From assembly GCF_024753135.1 (NCBI RefSeq), contig NZ_JANUGP010000049.1, forward strand, positions 1 to 34,399: 34,399 nt of DNA. Direction: 5' to 3'. Each line of letters opens with the position of its first letter. The first letter of the stretch is position 1. Source of the stretch: Streptomyces pyxinicus. GTDB taxonomy: Bacteria; Actinomycetota; Actinomycetes; Streptomycetales; Streptomycetaceae. The notes beneath the pieces were generated by a model. The model was given only the letters and a program-made list of their open reading frames with translations, was not told where the DNA came from and did no database searches. This document shows, piece after piece, positions 14,650 to 22,372 of this stretch. The translations under genes and the position numbers were made by a program.

Positions 14650-16199
14650 CACCGGTGCAGCCCCGACAGGTACTCCGCCTGGCTGGGCAGGGTGTCGACC
14701 AGTTTCCGCGCCTGTTCCCGGACCCGGGCCAGCTCGACGCGGGCCGGCCGGGCGTCGAACAGGTCCAGGGCGGGCGGATGGCGCAGCGGGATGCCGCCGA
14801 GGCCGAGGGCCATGCAGACATAGCTGTAGGGCTCGAAGGCGTGGTAGTAGGGGTAGGTGGTGTCGTTGTCGGGCAGCTTGCTTCCCCACTGTTCCAGGCG
14901 TGCCGCCATGTCGTCGGGCACCGCGCGCCGCTTCGCGTCGCGCCAGTAGTCGTTGTCGGTACGGGCGGCCCCCCGGTAGTGCAGGATCAGGAACTCCCGG
15001 ACGCCCTCGATGGCCCGGGCCGTGCTGAGGTTGTAGGTGCCGCGCAGCACCGGGTCCCGGCCCGTGCCGGGGAAGTACCTGACGAGCTGTTCGATCGCGT
15101 GCTGGATGAGGAAGATGCCGGTCGACTGCAAGGGCTCGACGAAGCCGGCGGAGAGTCCGATGCCCACGCAGTTGTTGACCCAGGCCCGCTCGGAACGGCC
15201 GATGCGCATCCGGATGTGATTGGCCTCCAGGTCCGCGGCGTCGGGTCCGACGAAGTCACGCAGGGCGCGCTCGGCCTCCTCGGGGCCGCAGTAGTCGGAG
15301 GCGTAGACGTATCCGGTGCCGATCCGGTCGTAGAGCGGGATCGTCCAGATCCATCCGGCGTCCTGGGCGGTGGCCGTGGTGCACGGCCTGATGCCCCGCA
15401 CGGCGGTGTCGACGGGGACCCGGAGCGCCACCGCGCGGTCGTTGGGCAGGGCGTCCTGGAAGGAGCGGAACGGCTCGGCGAGCGCGTCGCCGAGCAGCCG
15501 GCTGCGGAAGCCGGAGCAGTCGACGTAGAGGTCCGCGGTCAGGTCGCCGTGCTCGCGGGTGACCAGGCGGTCGATCCAGCCCCGCTCGTCGAGGGGCGCG
15601 TCGACCACGTCGTCGACGATCCGGCGGACGCCGCGTTCGACCGCGTGACGGCACAGGAAGTCGGCGAGGAGGGAGGCGTCGAAGTGGTAGGCGTAGGGGA
15701 ACTGGGTGTTCTGTTCGGCGAGCGTGGTCCGGTAGAGCGGGCGGTCGGGGTCGTCCTCGAAATCCTGCTCGAAAAGCCGGTGGTCCAGGTACCTGGGGGA
15801 CGCCTTCGCGTCGCAGAGCCAGGGGATGAGGAAGCAGTCGCGGTCGAAGCGGCCGGTGCCGCCGACCTTCTGCCACCAGTCGGTGAGCGGCACGCCGTCC
15901 ACGACGCGCATCCGTTCGAACGGGTGGTAGAAATACGTGCCGGGCGCCCGCCAGTCCTCCAGGCGCACCGCCAGTTTGTAGGTGCCGTTGCACTCCGGCA
16001 TCCAGTCGGCCTCGCTGAGGCCGAGATAGTCGAAGAAGTGACGCACCGTGCTGAAGGTGGCCTCTCCCACCCCGATGGTGCCGATCCGCCGGGACTCCAC
16101 GACGGTGACGTCGACGCTGTCCGCGAAGGCCGCCCGCAGATAGGAAGCGGTCATCCACCCGGCCGTGCCGCCGCCCAGGACCACCACGCTCTGTGTCAT
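14649..16199 (-). CDS. Tryptophan-halogenase-family FAD-dependent halogenase
   Basis: The 516-residue protein has all the family landmarks: GGGTAGW at residues 9-15 (FAD binding), catalytic lysine K75 in TYKLAVRLEDW, and GWIWTIP at 282-288, the WxWxIP motif. Length is typical. The motif near the chloride site reads VEPLQSTGIF: Q358 stands where PrnA and RebH have a glutamate (E346 in PrnA, in PLEST) that is important for catalysis. The enzyme would use FADH2 from the downstream reductase, with oxygen and halide, to generate a lysine-bound halogenating species. The substrate is not evident. Tryptophan is the family default, but the nearby tyrosine-to-dihydropyrrole genes make a pyrrole or pathway amino acid possible. 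It starts at ATG 16199, divergent from a regulator. Confidence 0.9.
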   Translation of the reverse strand: MTQSVVVLGGGTAGWMTASYLRAAFADSVDVTVVESRRIGTIGVGEATFSTVRHFFDYLGLSEADWMPECNGTYKLAVRLEDWRAPGTYFYHPFERMRVVDGVPLTDWWQKVGGTGRFDRDCFLIPWLCDAKASPRYLDHRLFEQDFEDDPDRPLYRTTLAEQNTQFPYAYHFDASLLADFLCRHAVERGVRRIVDDVVDAPLDERGWIDRLVTREHGDLTADLYVDCSGFRSRLLGDALAEPFRSFQDALPNDRAVALRVPVDTAVRGIRPCTTATAQDAGWIWTIPLYDRIGTGYVYASDYCGPEEAERALRDFVGPDAADLEANHIRMRIGRSERAWVNNCVGIGLSAGFVEPLQSTGIFLIQHAIEQLVRYFPGTGRDPVLRGTYNLSTARAIEGVREFLILHYRGAARTDNDYWRDAKRRAVPDDMAARLEQWGSKLPDNDTTYPYYHAFEPYSYVCMALGLGGIPLRHPPALDLFDARPARVELARVREQARKLVDTLPSQAEYLSGLHR

Positions 16200-16428
16200 G
16201 CGTCGTGACCCTAGGCGTGTCCCGCGGGCGGCGTCTTCGGTAGTTCGGGTTGACCGTGGCGGGCCGGACGCTCGAACAGACTAGGCCGAAGTGACCAGGT
16301 CCCGCCCTATGCACTTGGCAAGCAAATATGGCAGAAAAAAGCGCGCTCCCGGCCATGGCCGCGGGACAAAATGAGATGCCGTTCGATTCTTTCCATTGTC
16401 GCGCATCGCGGCGCAGGGGAGGGGGATC
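16200..16428. promoter_or_regulatory. Divergent intergenic region, halogenase / LuxR-type regulator
   Basis: These 229 bases separate the divergent halogenase and regulator genes and include a locally AT-rich part (16310-16400). TTGACC at 16250-16255 could be a -35 element for the rightward gene, but no convincing -10 follows at the right distance. TTGGCAAGCAAATATGGCAG near 16315-16335 stands out. I see no perfect palindrome. The rightward ribosome site is GGGGAGGGGG at 16416-16425. Confidence 0.4.
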
Positions 16429-17151
16429 GTGGCCGACTCTCGCTCCGACCGGAATCCGGCGCCGGACACGGTGGCCGGAAAAGCACGGCCGGAACCCTTA
16501 CGCATCTTCCTCATCGACGATTCGAGTCTGGTGCGGGCCGGGCTCTCCCATGTGCTCCGGGAGTATCCGGACCTCACCCTCGTCGGCAGCGCCCGGGACG
16601 GTCCGGCCGCCCTGGAAGCCACCCTCGACTCCTCGCTGGACGTGCTCCTCGTCAACACCGCCTGCCGGTCCATCGACGTCCTGGACCTGGTCCACCGCGC
16701 CGGCCACTACTCCGGTGCCGCCGTCTCGCGCATGCTGCTGGTGACCAACGAGGCGAACGGCGTCATCCACGCGGAGGCGGACAAGCTGGGTGCCGGCGGT
16801 GTGGTGCTGGCCTGGGAGGAGCCGGAGTTCCTGGTGGCCGCCATCCGCCTCGTCTCCGGCGGGTACCGGATCGGCGTGTCCGACCAGGGGGAGCCCGACC
16901 GGTCACCGGCCCGCAGGCAACCCGCGCACCACACGGCACTCGACCTTCTCACACTGCGTGAACGGCAGGTCCTCAAGCTGCTGGCGCGGGGCATGAGGAA
17001 CGCGGAGATCGCCGAGGAGCTGGTGGTCAGCGAGAGCACGGTCAAGACGCACGTACAGAACCTGCTGGTCAAACTCGGCCTGCGCAACCGGGCCAGCGCG
17101 GTCGCCGTGGCCTACGAGCTGGGCGTCACCCGGGCCGACTGGGCGGGATGA
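16429..17151 (+). CDS. LuxR/NarL-family regulator with degenerate receiver and a TTA codon
   Basis: The 240-residue protein has a receiver-like domain (about 25-150) and a LuxR helix-turn-helix (about 175-232: LTLRERQVLKLLARGMRNAE, ESTVKTHVQNLLVKLGLRNR). The acidic pair D30-D31 is kept, but the phosphorylation position is N76 in VLLVNTACR instead of Asp. It is therefore an atypical receiver that probably senses something other than phosphate. GTG 16429 is supported by a strong GGGGAGGGGG upstream. Codon 24 (16498-16500) is TTA, the rare leucine codon read by the bldA tRNA, which suggests developmental control of translation. It is divergent from the halogenase operon and likely activates the cluster. 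Confidence 0.88.
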   Translation: MADSRSDRNPAPDTVAGKARPEPLRIFLIDDSSLVRAGLSHVLREYPDLTLVGSARDGPAALEATLDSSLDVLLVNTACRSIDVLDLVHRAGHYSGAAVSRMLLVTNEANGVIHAEADKLGAGGVVLAWEEPEFLVAAIRLVSGGYRIGVSDQGEPDRSPARRQPAHHTALDLLTLRERQVLKLLARGMRNAEIAEELVVSESTVKTHVQNLLVKLGLRNRASAVAVAYELGVTRADWAG

Positions 17152-17190
17152 CGCGGCGGGACGCCGTCGGCCGGGGCCCTGCCGTGCGGC

Positions 17191-17829
17191 TCACTCCCGG
17201 CCGCTGAACGCCAGCCGGATCCCCAGGCCGACCATCACGATGCCCGAGGCACCGCCGATCACCGAGAGCCGGCGCGGGGACCGGGCGAGCCAGTTGCGGG
17301 CCGACCCGGCGAGGAGCCCCCAGGTCGCGTCGGACACGAGTGCGATCAGGACGCAGATCAGGCCCAGGAGCAATATCTGCACCTGCGCGTTCCCCGCCGA
17401 CGGCTTGACGAACTGTGGCAGCACCGCGCCGAAGATCAGCACTCCCTTGGGATTGCTCACCCCGACGATGAAGCCCTCCCGGAAGACGCGGGCCGGGCGC
17501 CCGGCCGACGCGGGGGTCTTCTCCTCCACCATCAGCCGCTTGCGGTGCCGCCAGGCCTGCACACCGAGGTAGACGAGGTAGAGGGCGCCGGCGAACTTGA
17601 GGATCGAGAACACCAGCAGGGACCGGGCGAGCACCTCCCCCAGCCCGAACGCGACCAGCACCACCTGGACGAGGAGTCCCGCCTCGTTCCCCACCGCGGT
17701 CGACACGGCGGCCCGCCGGCCCAGCGCCACACCTCGGCTCACCACGAACAGGACGCTCGGCCCGGGTACGGCGATCAGCACGGTCACCACGGTCAGGAAA
17801 ACAGTCACATGCTGTAATTCAAACACCAC
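17191..17829 (-). CDS. LysE/RhtB-family amino acid exporter
   Basis: The 212-residue integral membrane protein has the LysE-family layout of about six hydrophobic helices. The N-terminal signature VLIAVPGPSVLFVVSRGVAL and the central FIVGVSNPKGVLIFGAVLPQ are both characteristic. Family members export amino acids (lysine, threonine, homoserine) or small amino-acid-like compounds. It converges on the LuxR-type regulator, with 39 bases between the stops, and has its own promoter to the right. In this setting it could export an amino-acid-like intermediate or end product, or relieve its toxicity; the substrate is unknown. A housekeeping exporter unrelated to the cluster is equally possible. Confidence 0.88.
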   Translation of the reverse strand: MVFELQHVTVFLTVVTVLIAVPGPSVLFVVSRGVALGRRAAVSTAVGNEAGLLVQVVLVAFGLGEVLARSLLVFSILKFAGALYLVYLGVQAWRHRKRLMVEEKTPASAGRPARVFREGFIVGVSNPKGVLIFGAVLPQFVKPSAGNAQVQILLLGLICVLIALVSDATWGLLAGSARNWLARSPRRLSVIGGASGIVMVGLGIRLAFSGRE

Positions 17830-18029
17830 CCCAGAATACGCGTCACGCCTCTCCCGTCCCGTGCTCGGCGCACATTCGCGAACAGCTCACGGAGCTCCGA
17901 TCCGGTGTCGGGGCCTGGCAGGCGATCGCGGGTCTGCCGGTCCGTGTGGCCGGGCCGCGCCACTGCTCGAAGCGGTGCCCGGTGGCCGTCCGCCACGGCG
18001 GCCGTCCCGGACGAACTCCCGATACCGGC

Positions 18030-18593
18030 TCAGCGGACCATGGCCAGTACGTCGCGGACCAGCCGTCGTGCGTACTCGGGATCGACTTGCAGTGCGAAGA
18101 CGACGTGGTAGTACAGCGGCGCGATGACGTGGTCGAGGATCTGCGAGGCCGTCGGCGCCGTCTCTCCGCGTTCGCGGGCGCGGCGCACCATCTCCGACGC
18201 CTGGTCGCGGCGCGTCTCCGTGACCGGGCAGTTCGAGACGGTCTCGGCGCGGGCCGCCACCATCGCGCGCAGGTACCGGACCCGCTCGGGACGGGTGATG
18301 TCGCGGGCGATGATGTCCGCCCACTCCGTCAGGTCCTGCTCAAGCGATCCGGTGTCGGGTGCAGACTCCCCGTCTCGCGTCAGGGCGGCCACCGCGACTT
18401 CCTCAAGGAGTGCGTTGACGTTGTCCCAGCGCCGGTACAGCGTCGTCGGGTTGACCCCGGCCCGCTCCGCGATGACGGGAAAGGTGATCTTGTCGGCACC
18501 CTCGCCCATGAGCTCGCCGACCGACGTGTGGATCGCGGCCAGGACTCGTCCGCTCCGCCCTCCGGGGCGACTCGCAGCTACGTGAGAAGGCAC
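18030..18593 (-). CDS. TetR-family transcriptional repressor
   Basis: The 187-residue protein has an N-terminal TetR helix-turn-helix (residues about 12-58: VLAAIHTSVGELMGEGADKI, FPVIAERAGVNPTTLYRRWD) and a helical C-terminal ligand and dimer domain of the TetR_C type, with LDHVIAPLYYHVVFAL. It starts at GTG 18593, 90 bases from the divergent transporter fusion gene. Two clear palindromes lie between the genes and are probably its binding sites. The natural inference is that it represses the MFS-hydrolase gene and itself until a ligand, perhaps the transported compound, releases it. About 200 bases to its left hold nothing convincing. Confidence 0.9.
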   Translation of the reverse strand: MPSHVAASRPGGRSGRVLAAIHTSVGELMGEGADKITFPVIAERAGVNPTTLYRRWDNVNALLEEVAVAALTRDGESAPDTGSLEQDLTEWADIIARDITRPERVRYLRAMVAARAETVSNCPVTETRRDQASEMVRRARERGETAPTASQILDHVIAPLYYHVVFALQVDPEYARRLVRDVLAMVR

Positions 18594-18606
18594 ATCACCA
18601 CTCTAC

Positions 18607-18620
18607 GCAAAGACCTTTGC
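18607..18620. promoter_or_regulatory. Palindromic operator, GCAAAG-AC-CTTTGC
   Basis: A perfect 6-bp-arm palindrome with a 2-base centre lies 14 bases upstream of the tetR start. It shares the GCAAAG / CTTTGC core with the second site at 18648-18669, and is most likely a TetR operator that autoregulates the repressor. Confidence 0.65.
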
Positions 18621-18647
18621 TTTTACCAGGCCGTGCTCTACGGTAGT

Positions 18648-18669
18648 TAAAGCAAAGAAGATTGCTTTA
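18648..18669. promoter_or_regulatory. Palindromic operator, TAAAGCAA-N6-TTGCTTTA
   Basis: An 8-bp-arm inverted repeat with a 6-base spacer ends 14 bases before the GTG of the transporter-hydrolase gene. It would block initiation there if bound by the divergent TetR protein. The AT-rich arms contrast with the surrounding GC-rich DNA. Confidence 0.7.
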
Positions 18670-18682
18670 TGGTGGAGGTCTT

Positions 18683-20938
18683 GTGCTCAACCGTCCAGTC
18701 TCCTTCTTCGTCGCCGGGGCCACAGGCGCCGCGACGCTGACGGCCGCCTCCGCGCCGTCGCCGCTGTATCCGGTCTATCAGCGCCTCTGGGGCTTCTCCG
18801 CGTTCACGCTGACGCTCGTCTTCGCCGTCTACGTCTTCGCGTTGCTCGCCGCCTTGCTGACCGTCGGCTCGCTCTCCGACCGGGTAGGCCGACGGCCGGT
18901 CGCTTCCGGAGCCCTGGTGCTCCTCGCGCTGGGCATGCTGCTCTTCGCGATCGCCACAGGCTTCGGCGGCCTCATGGCCGCACGCGTCGTGCAGGGATTC
19001 GCCGTGGGCGCCGCCGCCGGCACCACTACCGCCATGATCATGGACTCCGCGCCGAACCCGCGGTCCGGATCGATCGTCAGCAGCGCGGTCCCCGCACTCG
19101 GAATAGCGATCGGGGCGATCCTCGCCGGCGCCCTGATGGAGTTCGCGCCCCGCCCTCGCCAACTCGTCTTCTGGATCCTCGCCGCCGCCTATCTGGTACT
19201 CGCGGCGCTCGTATGGCTGGTTCCCGAACGCGCCCGCTCCGAGCCGGCGACGCGAGCGTCGGTCTGGCGGTCGCTCCTGCCGAGCGCCGGGCTTCCCCAG
19301 GCCACACGGCCGGCCTTCTTCGCGCTGGTTCCGTCGATCGGCGCGACGTGGGCGCTCGCCGGCCTGTACCTGTCGCTCGGGTCGTCGATCCTCGGCACCG
19401 TCCTCGACGTGCACAGTCATTTCGTCGTGGGCATCGTGCTCGGGGTGTTCTTCGCCGCGGGGATGGCGGGCACCGTCGTCTCGGCGGTCCTGCCGCCGCG
19501 ACTGCGCGAGTGGTTCGGTCACGGAGCTCTCACCGTCGGCGTGCTGGTCACGATCGCGGCGATGCTGATGAGTGCGTCGCCGCTCTATGTGGCCGGATCG
19601 GTGGTCGCGGGACTCGGCTTCGGCGCGGCGTTCCGCTTCACCGTGAACGCGCTCGGCGAGGCGGCGCCGGCCGCCCGGCGCGGGCAGGTGTACGCGACGA
19701 TGTACATCGTCAGCTACCTCGCGTTCAGCGTGCCGGCGCTCGCGGCCGGGCTCGCCGTCGAACGGTTCGGGCTCAAGCCGACAGCTGTCGCCTACGGGGT
19801 GCTGGACGTCGCGCTGGTTCTGCTCGCGGCGGCCGCCGGGACCGTCCGGGCGAGCCGACGGGCCGGCGCGGACGAGCTTCGGCCGGACGCGTCACCGGCG
19901 TTGGCATCACGCACTTTCAGCACGCCCCGGCAGACAACGCACTACCTTGAGTGCGGGCCGGCCGACGGACCGCTGATGATCTTCCTCCACGGCTGGCCGG
20001 GCATCGGCCTGCTGTGGCGCGCCCAGATGGACGCGTTCGCCGCCGACGGCTGGCACTGTGTCGCTCCCGACCTCCGCGGCTACGGCGGATCTTCCGCCCC
20101 GGAAGCCACCGACGCCTACACCGTCAGCGAAGTCGTGGCCGACATGGCGGAACTCCACGACCACCTCGGCGGCGAGACCGCGATCTGGGTCGGCCACGAC
20201 TGGGGCAGCATCGTGGCCGGTGCGCTGGCCGCGCACGAGCCCGCGCGCTGCCGTGGCGTCGTGCTGACGTCGTGGGCGTATTTTCCCGACGCCAACAGCC
20301 TGGCCACCCTCGTGCCGCTGGTCGACCGCACGCTCTACCCGGCAGACCGGTATCCGGATGGCCAATGGGACTACTACCGCTACTACACGACACATTTCGA
20401 GGCGGCGATCACCGACCTCGACGCGGACCGAGCGGCAACGCTGGCCTCGGTCTACCGGCCTGGCAGCCCCGCCGCGATCGGCGAGGTCTCGCCGACAGCG
20501 ACGGTCACGCGCGACGGCGGCCGCTTCGGCGCCGCGCACCGTGCCGCGCCGACTCCGGCCGACCCGGCTCTGTGGCCACCGGCGGACTTCGACGCGCTGG
20601 TCCGGGCGTTCACGGCGCACGGCTTCCGCGGCCCCTGCGCGTGGTACACGAACGATGACGCCAACATCGCCTACGCACGCAAGGCACCCGACGGTGGCCG
20701 CTTGTCGCAGCCGGTGCTGTTCGTCAACGGCGAGTGGGACGCGATCTGCACCATCACGGGAAACCGCCAGGGCGACCCCATGCGTGCGGCCTGCTCGGAC
20801 CTCACGGTCACACGTCTGCCCGCCGGCCACTGGCTGCCCCTGGAACGCAAGACGGAACACATCCAGGCCATCCGCACCTGGCTCCGGAGCAAGAACCTTG
20901 ATGGGGCAGTGAGCAAGGGATCATCCAGAGCCGCCTGA
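18683..20938 (+). CDS. MFS transporter fused to an epoxide-hydrolase-type alpha/beta hydrolase
   Basis: One uninterrupted 751-residue reading frame contains two complete proteins. Residues 1 to about 395 are a 12-helix major facilitator exporter with GSLSDRVGRRPV between helices 2 and 3. Residues from about 410 to 745 are a cytosolic alpha/beta hydrolase with the HGWP oxyanion motif, nucleophile D506 in GHDWGS and catalytic H716 in AGHWLPLE, an Asp nucleophile as in epoxide hydrolases. The junction (RRAGADELRPDASPALASRT) looks like an ordinary flexible linker. GTG 18683 is preferred for the GGAGG at 18674-18678. The protein could couple hydrolysis of an epoxide or similar group to export; this is inference. 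Loss of a stop codon between two genes, or a missing-base error, should be excluded. Confidence 0.85.
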   Translation: MLNRPVSFFVAGATGAATLTAASAPSPLYPVYQRLWGFSAFTLTLVFAVYVFALLAALLTVGSLSDRVGRRPVASGALVLLALGMLLFAIATGFGGLMAARVVQGFAVGAAAGTTTAMIMDSAPNPRSGSIVSSAVPALGIAIGAILAGALMEFAPRPRQLVFWILAAAYLVLAALVWLVPERARSEPATRASVWRSLLPSAGLPQATRPAFFALVPSIGATWALAGLYLSLGSSILGTVLDVHSHFVVGIVLGVFFAAGMAGTVVSAVLPPRLREWFGHGALTVGVLVTIAAMLMSASPLYVAGSVVAGLGFGAAFRFTVNALGEAAPAARRGQVYATMYIVSYLAFSVPALAAGLAVERFGLKPTAVAYGVLDVALVLLAAAAGTVRASRRAGADELRPDASPALASRTFSTPRQTTHYLECGPADGPLMIFLHGWPGIGLLWRAQMDAFAADGWHCVAPDLRGYGGSSAPEATDAYTVSEVVADMAELHDHLGGETAIWVGHDWGSIVAGALAAHEPARCRGVVLTSWAYFPDANSLATLVPLVDRTLYPADRYPDGQWDYYRYYTTHFEAAITDLDADRAATLASVYRPGSPAAIGEVSPTATVTRDGGRFGAAHRAAPTPADPALWPPADFDALVRAFTAHGFRGPCAWYTNDDANIAYARKAPDGGRLSQPVLFVNGEWDAICTITGNRQGDPMRAACSDLTVTRLPAGHWLPLERKTEHIQAIRTWLRSKNLDGAVSKGSSRAA

Positions 20939-21782
20939 ATTCACGGTGACTGCACCGGGCATGAGCCCTGCGGCACCGGTGAGCTGCGATTTCTACGCGT
21001 CTAAGCCCAAACACAGCGGCCCCCAAACAGGTAGATGACGGCAGGGACCGCCCACAGGGTGGCGGCCTCGGTGTACAGCGTGTGGCCGGTACGTAGGTGG
21101 CTGCTGTCGAGCAGATCGGTGCGTTCGGCGGCGCGGGCGCCGGTCGACACCCAGAGGGTTTCGCCGCGCCGGGCGCCGCTTACAGCGAGGTCCACCCGGA
21201 CGAGAAGGCCACCACCACTTGCGTCTGCACAGCGATTCCCCCTCCGGAACGGCTCCGGTTCTCTGCGGTGTGATCCCATGCGGGAGGCAGCGACATCCGT
21301 CCGTTGCTGCCCCCCGCGCCTCGGCGGCTGACATCTGATCGCCCGTGGTGCGGAAACCCTCTACAGACCGCTCGGTCTCATATCCCTTGACGGTCTTGGC
21401 GGGCACCCCGCTCGTGCACGGGGCGGGGGCCGCCGGCGGCGAGTCGCTCCAGGGGCGGATAAGGCCGCAAAAGCGGACAAAAAGGATACATGGGTCGCCC
21501 TGAATGCGTCCGGTCCATGACCCAAAGCCCCCCGTCACCGAGCGAATCCCGCTCGTGCGCCCCCTGCGGGCAGCCGAAGCGACTCACCCGCGCATACACA
21601 TTATCGAAGCACGATCACACAGTGCAGGGCCTGGCAGAAAAAAACCGGCTGCCCCGTCAGAACAAGAAGGGCAACGGAAACGAGCCGCACGCGGTCGCCG
21701 TGAGCGTGCCGGGCCTGTCCGTGGCAGCGGCGGCGGCCGTGGGCGGACTCTCCCTCACCCGGGCGCGCTGACGCCGGTGCCG
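20939..21782. other. 844-base region with no confident gene
   Basis: The left half (20993-21538, minus strand) contains a frame reading RTGHTLYTEAATLWAVPAVI followed by YLFGG. This looks like the C-terminal membrane helix of some protein, but no complete gene or start could be supported. It may be a remnant. The right half has lower GC than the rest of the window and holds one small candidate ORF at 21490-21771. I see no RNA gene, repeat or strong terminator. Confidence 0.4.
21490..21771 (+). CDS. Doubtful small ORF, hypothetical
   Basis: This is a 93-residue reading frame from ATG 21490 with AAAGGA 4-5 bases upstream. It has an SCAPCGQP motif, a basic middle and an Ala-rich end (VAAAAAVGGL). 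Codon 38 (21601-21603) is TTA, which in this genus would tie it to bldA. I do not recognise it, and codon bias is weak, so it may be chance. It is listed because it has a plausible ribosome site and occupies otherwise unexplained DNA. Confidence 0.25.
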   Translation: MGRPECVRSMTQSPPSPSESRSCAPCGQPKRLTRAYTLSKHDHTVQGLAEKNRLPRQNKKGNGNEPHAVAVSVPGLSVAAAAAVGGLSLTRAR

Positions 21783-22316
21783 TCAGGCCTCGTACTCCGT
21801 CAGGTCGATCTCGTACACCCGGACGTCGTGGCCCCCGTCCGGGTCCTGGTCCGTGCCCGTCGGCCGCATGCCGAGTTTGCGCAGCACGTTCGCCGAGGCG
21901 GTGTCGCCGGTCCGGCAGGCGGCGAGGACCCGGTCGAGGCCACGGTCCTGGAGGGCGAACTCCAGCGTGGCCTGGGCCGCCTCCGAGGCGTACCCCTGGC
22001 CCCAGAACTGACGCCCGAGCCGCCAGCCGACCGTCACCCGGTCCGCGACGGCGGCCGGCGAGTCCGCGCGGTGGAGGCCGACGGCCCCCGCCAGCTCACC
22101 GGACCCGAGGAGTTCGACGGCGAAGACCCCGAAGCCCTCGTCGTCCCATTCCTCCTCCCAGTCCTCGATGTCCTGGGCGGTCTCGTCCAGGGAGCGGGGG
22201 GTGCCGTCGCCGATCCACCGCATCACGTCGGGATCGGCGTGGATCTCGGACAGGGGCACCACGTCGTCGTCCAGCCAGCGGCGCAGCAGGAGACGGGGGG
22301 TGTGGATGTCGGTCAT
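21783..22316 (-). CDS. GNAT-family N-acetyltransferase, RimJ/RimL type
   Basis: The 177-residue protein has the RimJ/RimL-like opening HTPRLLLRRWLDDDVVPLSE. It also has the acetyl-CoA-binding region GRQFWGQGYASEAAQATLEF (motif A, Q/RxxGxG/A) and the following RVLAACRTGDTASANVLRKL with the conserved Asn near the cofactor. Members acetylate amino groups of ribosomal proteins, amino acids, aminoglycosides or other small molecules. The start ATG 22316 is the first Met before the conserved block. It points the same way as the dehydrogenase to its right (56 bases away), and may be co-transcribed with it. No substrate can be inferred; an unrelated housekeeping role is plausible. Confidence 0.85.
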   Translation of the reverse strand: MTDIHTPRLLLRRWLDDDVVPLSEIHADPDVMRWIGDGTPRSLDETAQDIEDWEEEWDDEGFGVFAVELLGSGELAGAVGLHRADSPAAVADRVTVGWRLGRQFWGQGYASEAAQATLEFALQDRGLDRVLAACRTGDTASANVLRKLGMRPTGTDQDPDGGHDVRVYEIDLTEYEA

Positions 22317-22372
22317 GCCCCCCATCCTGCCTGCTCCGCGACCCGGCCCCCGCCACGCCCGACGAGCCGCCG

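Noticed and set aside
17805..17996. Small minus-strand ORF between the LysE and TetR genes
   Set aside because: It has no ribosome site, overlaps the exporter start and has no recognisable sequence; the stretch is treated as intergenic.
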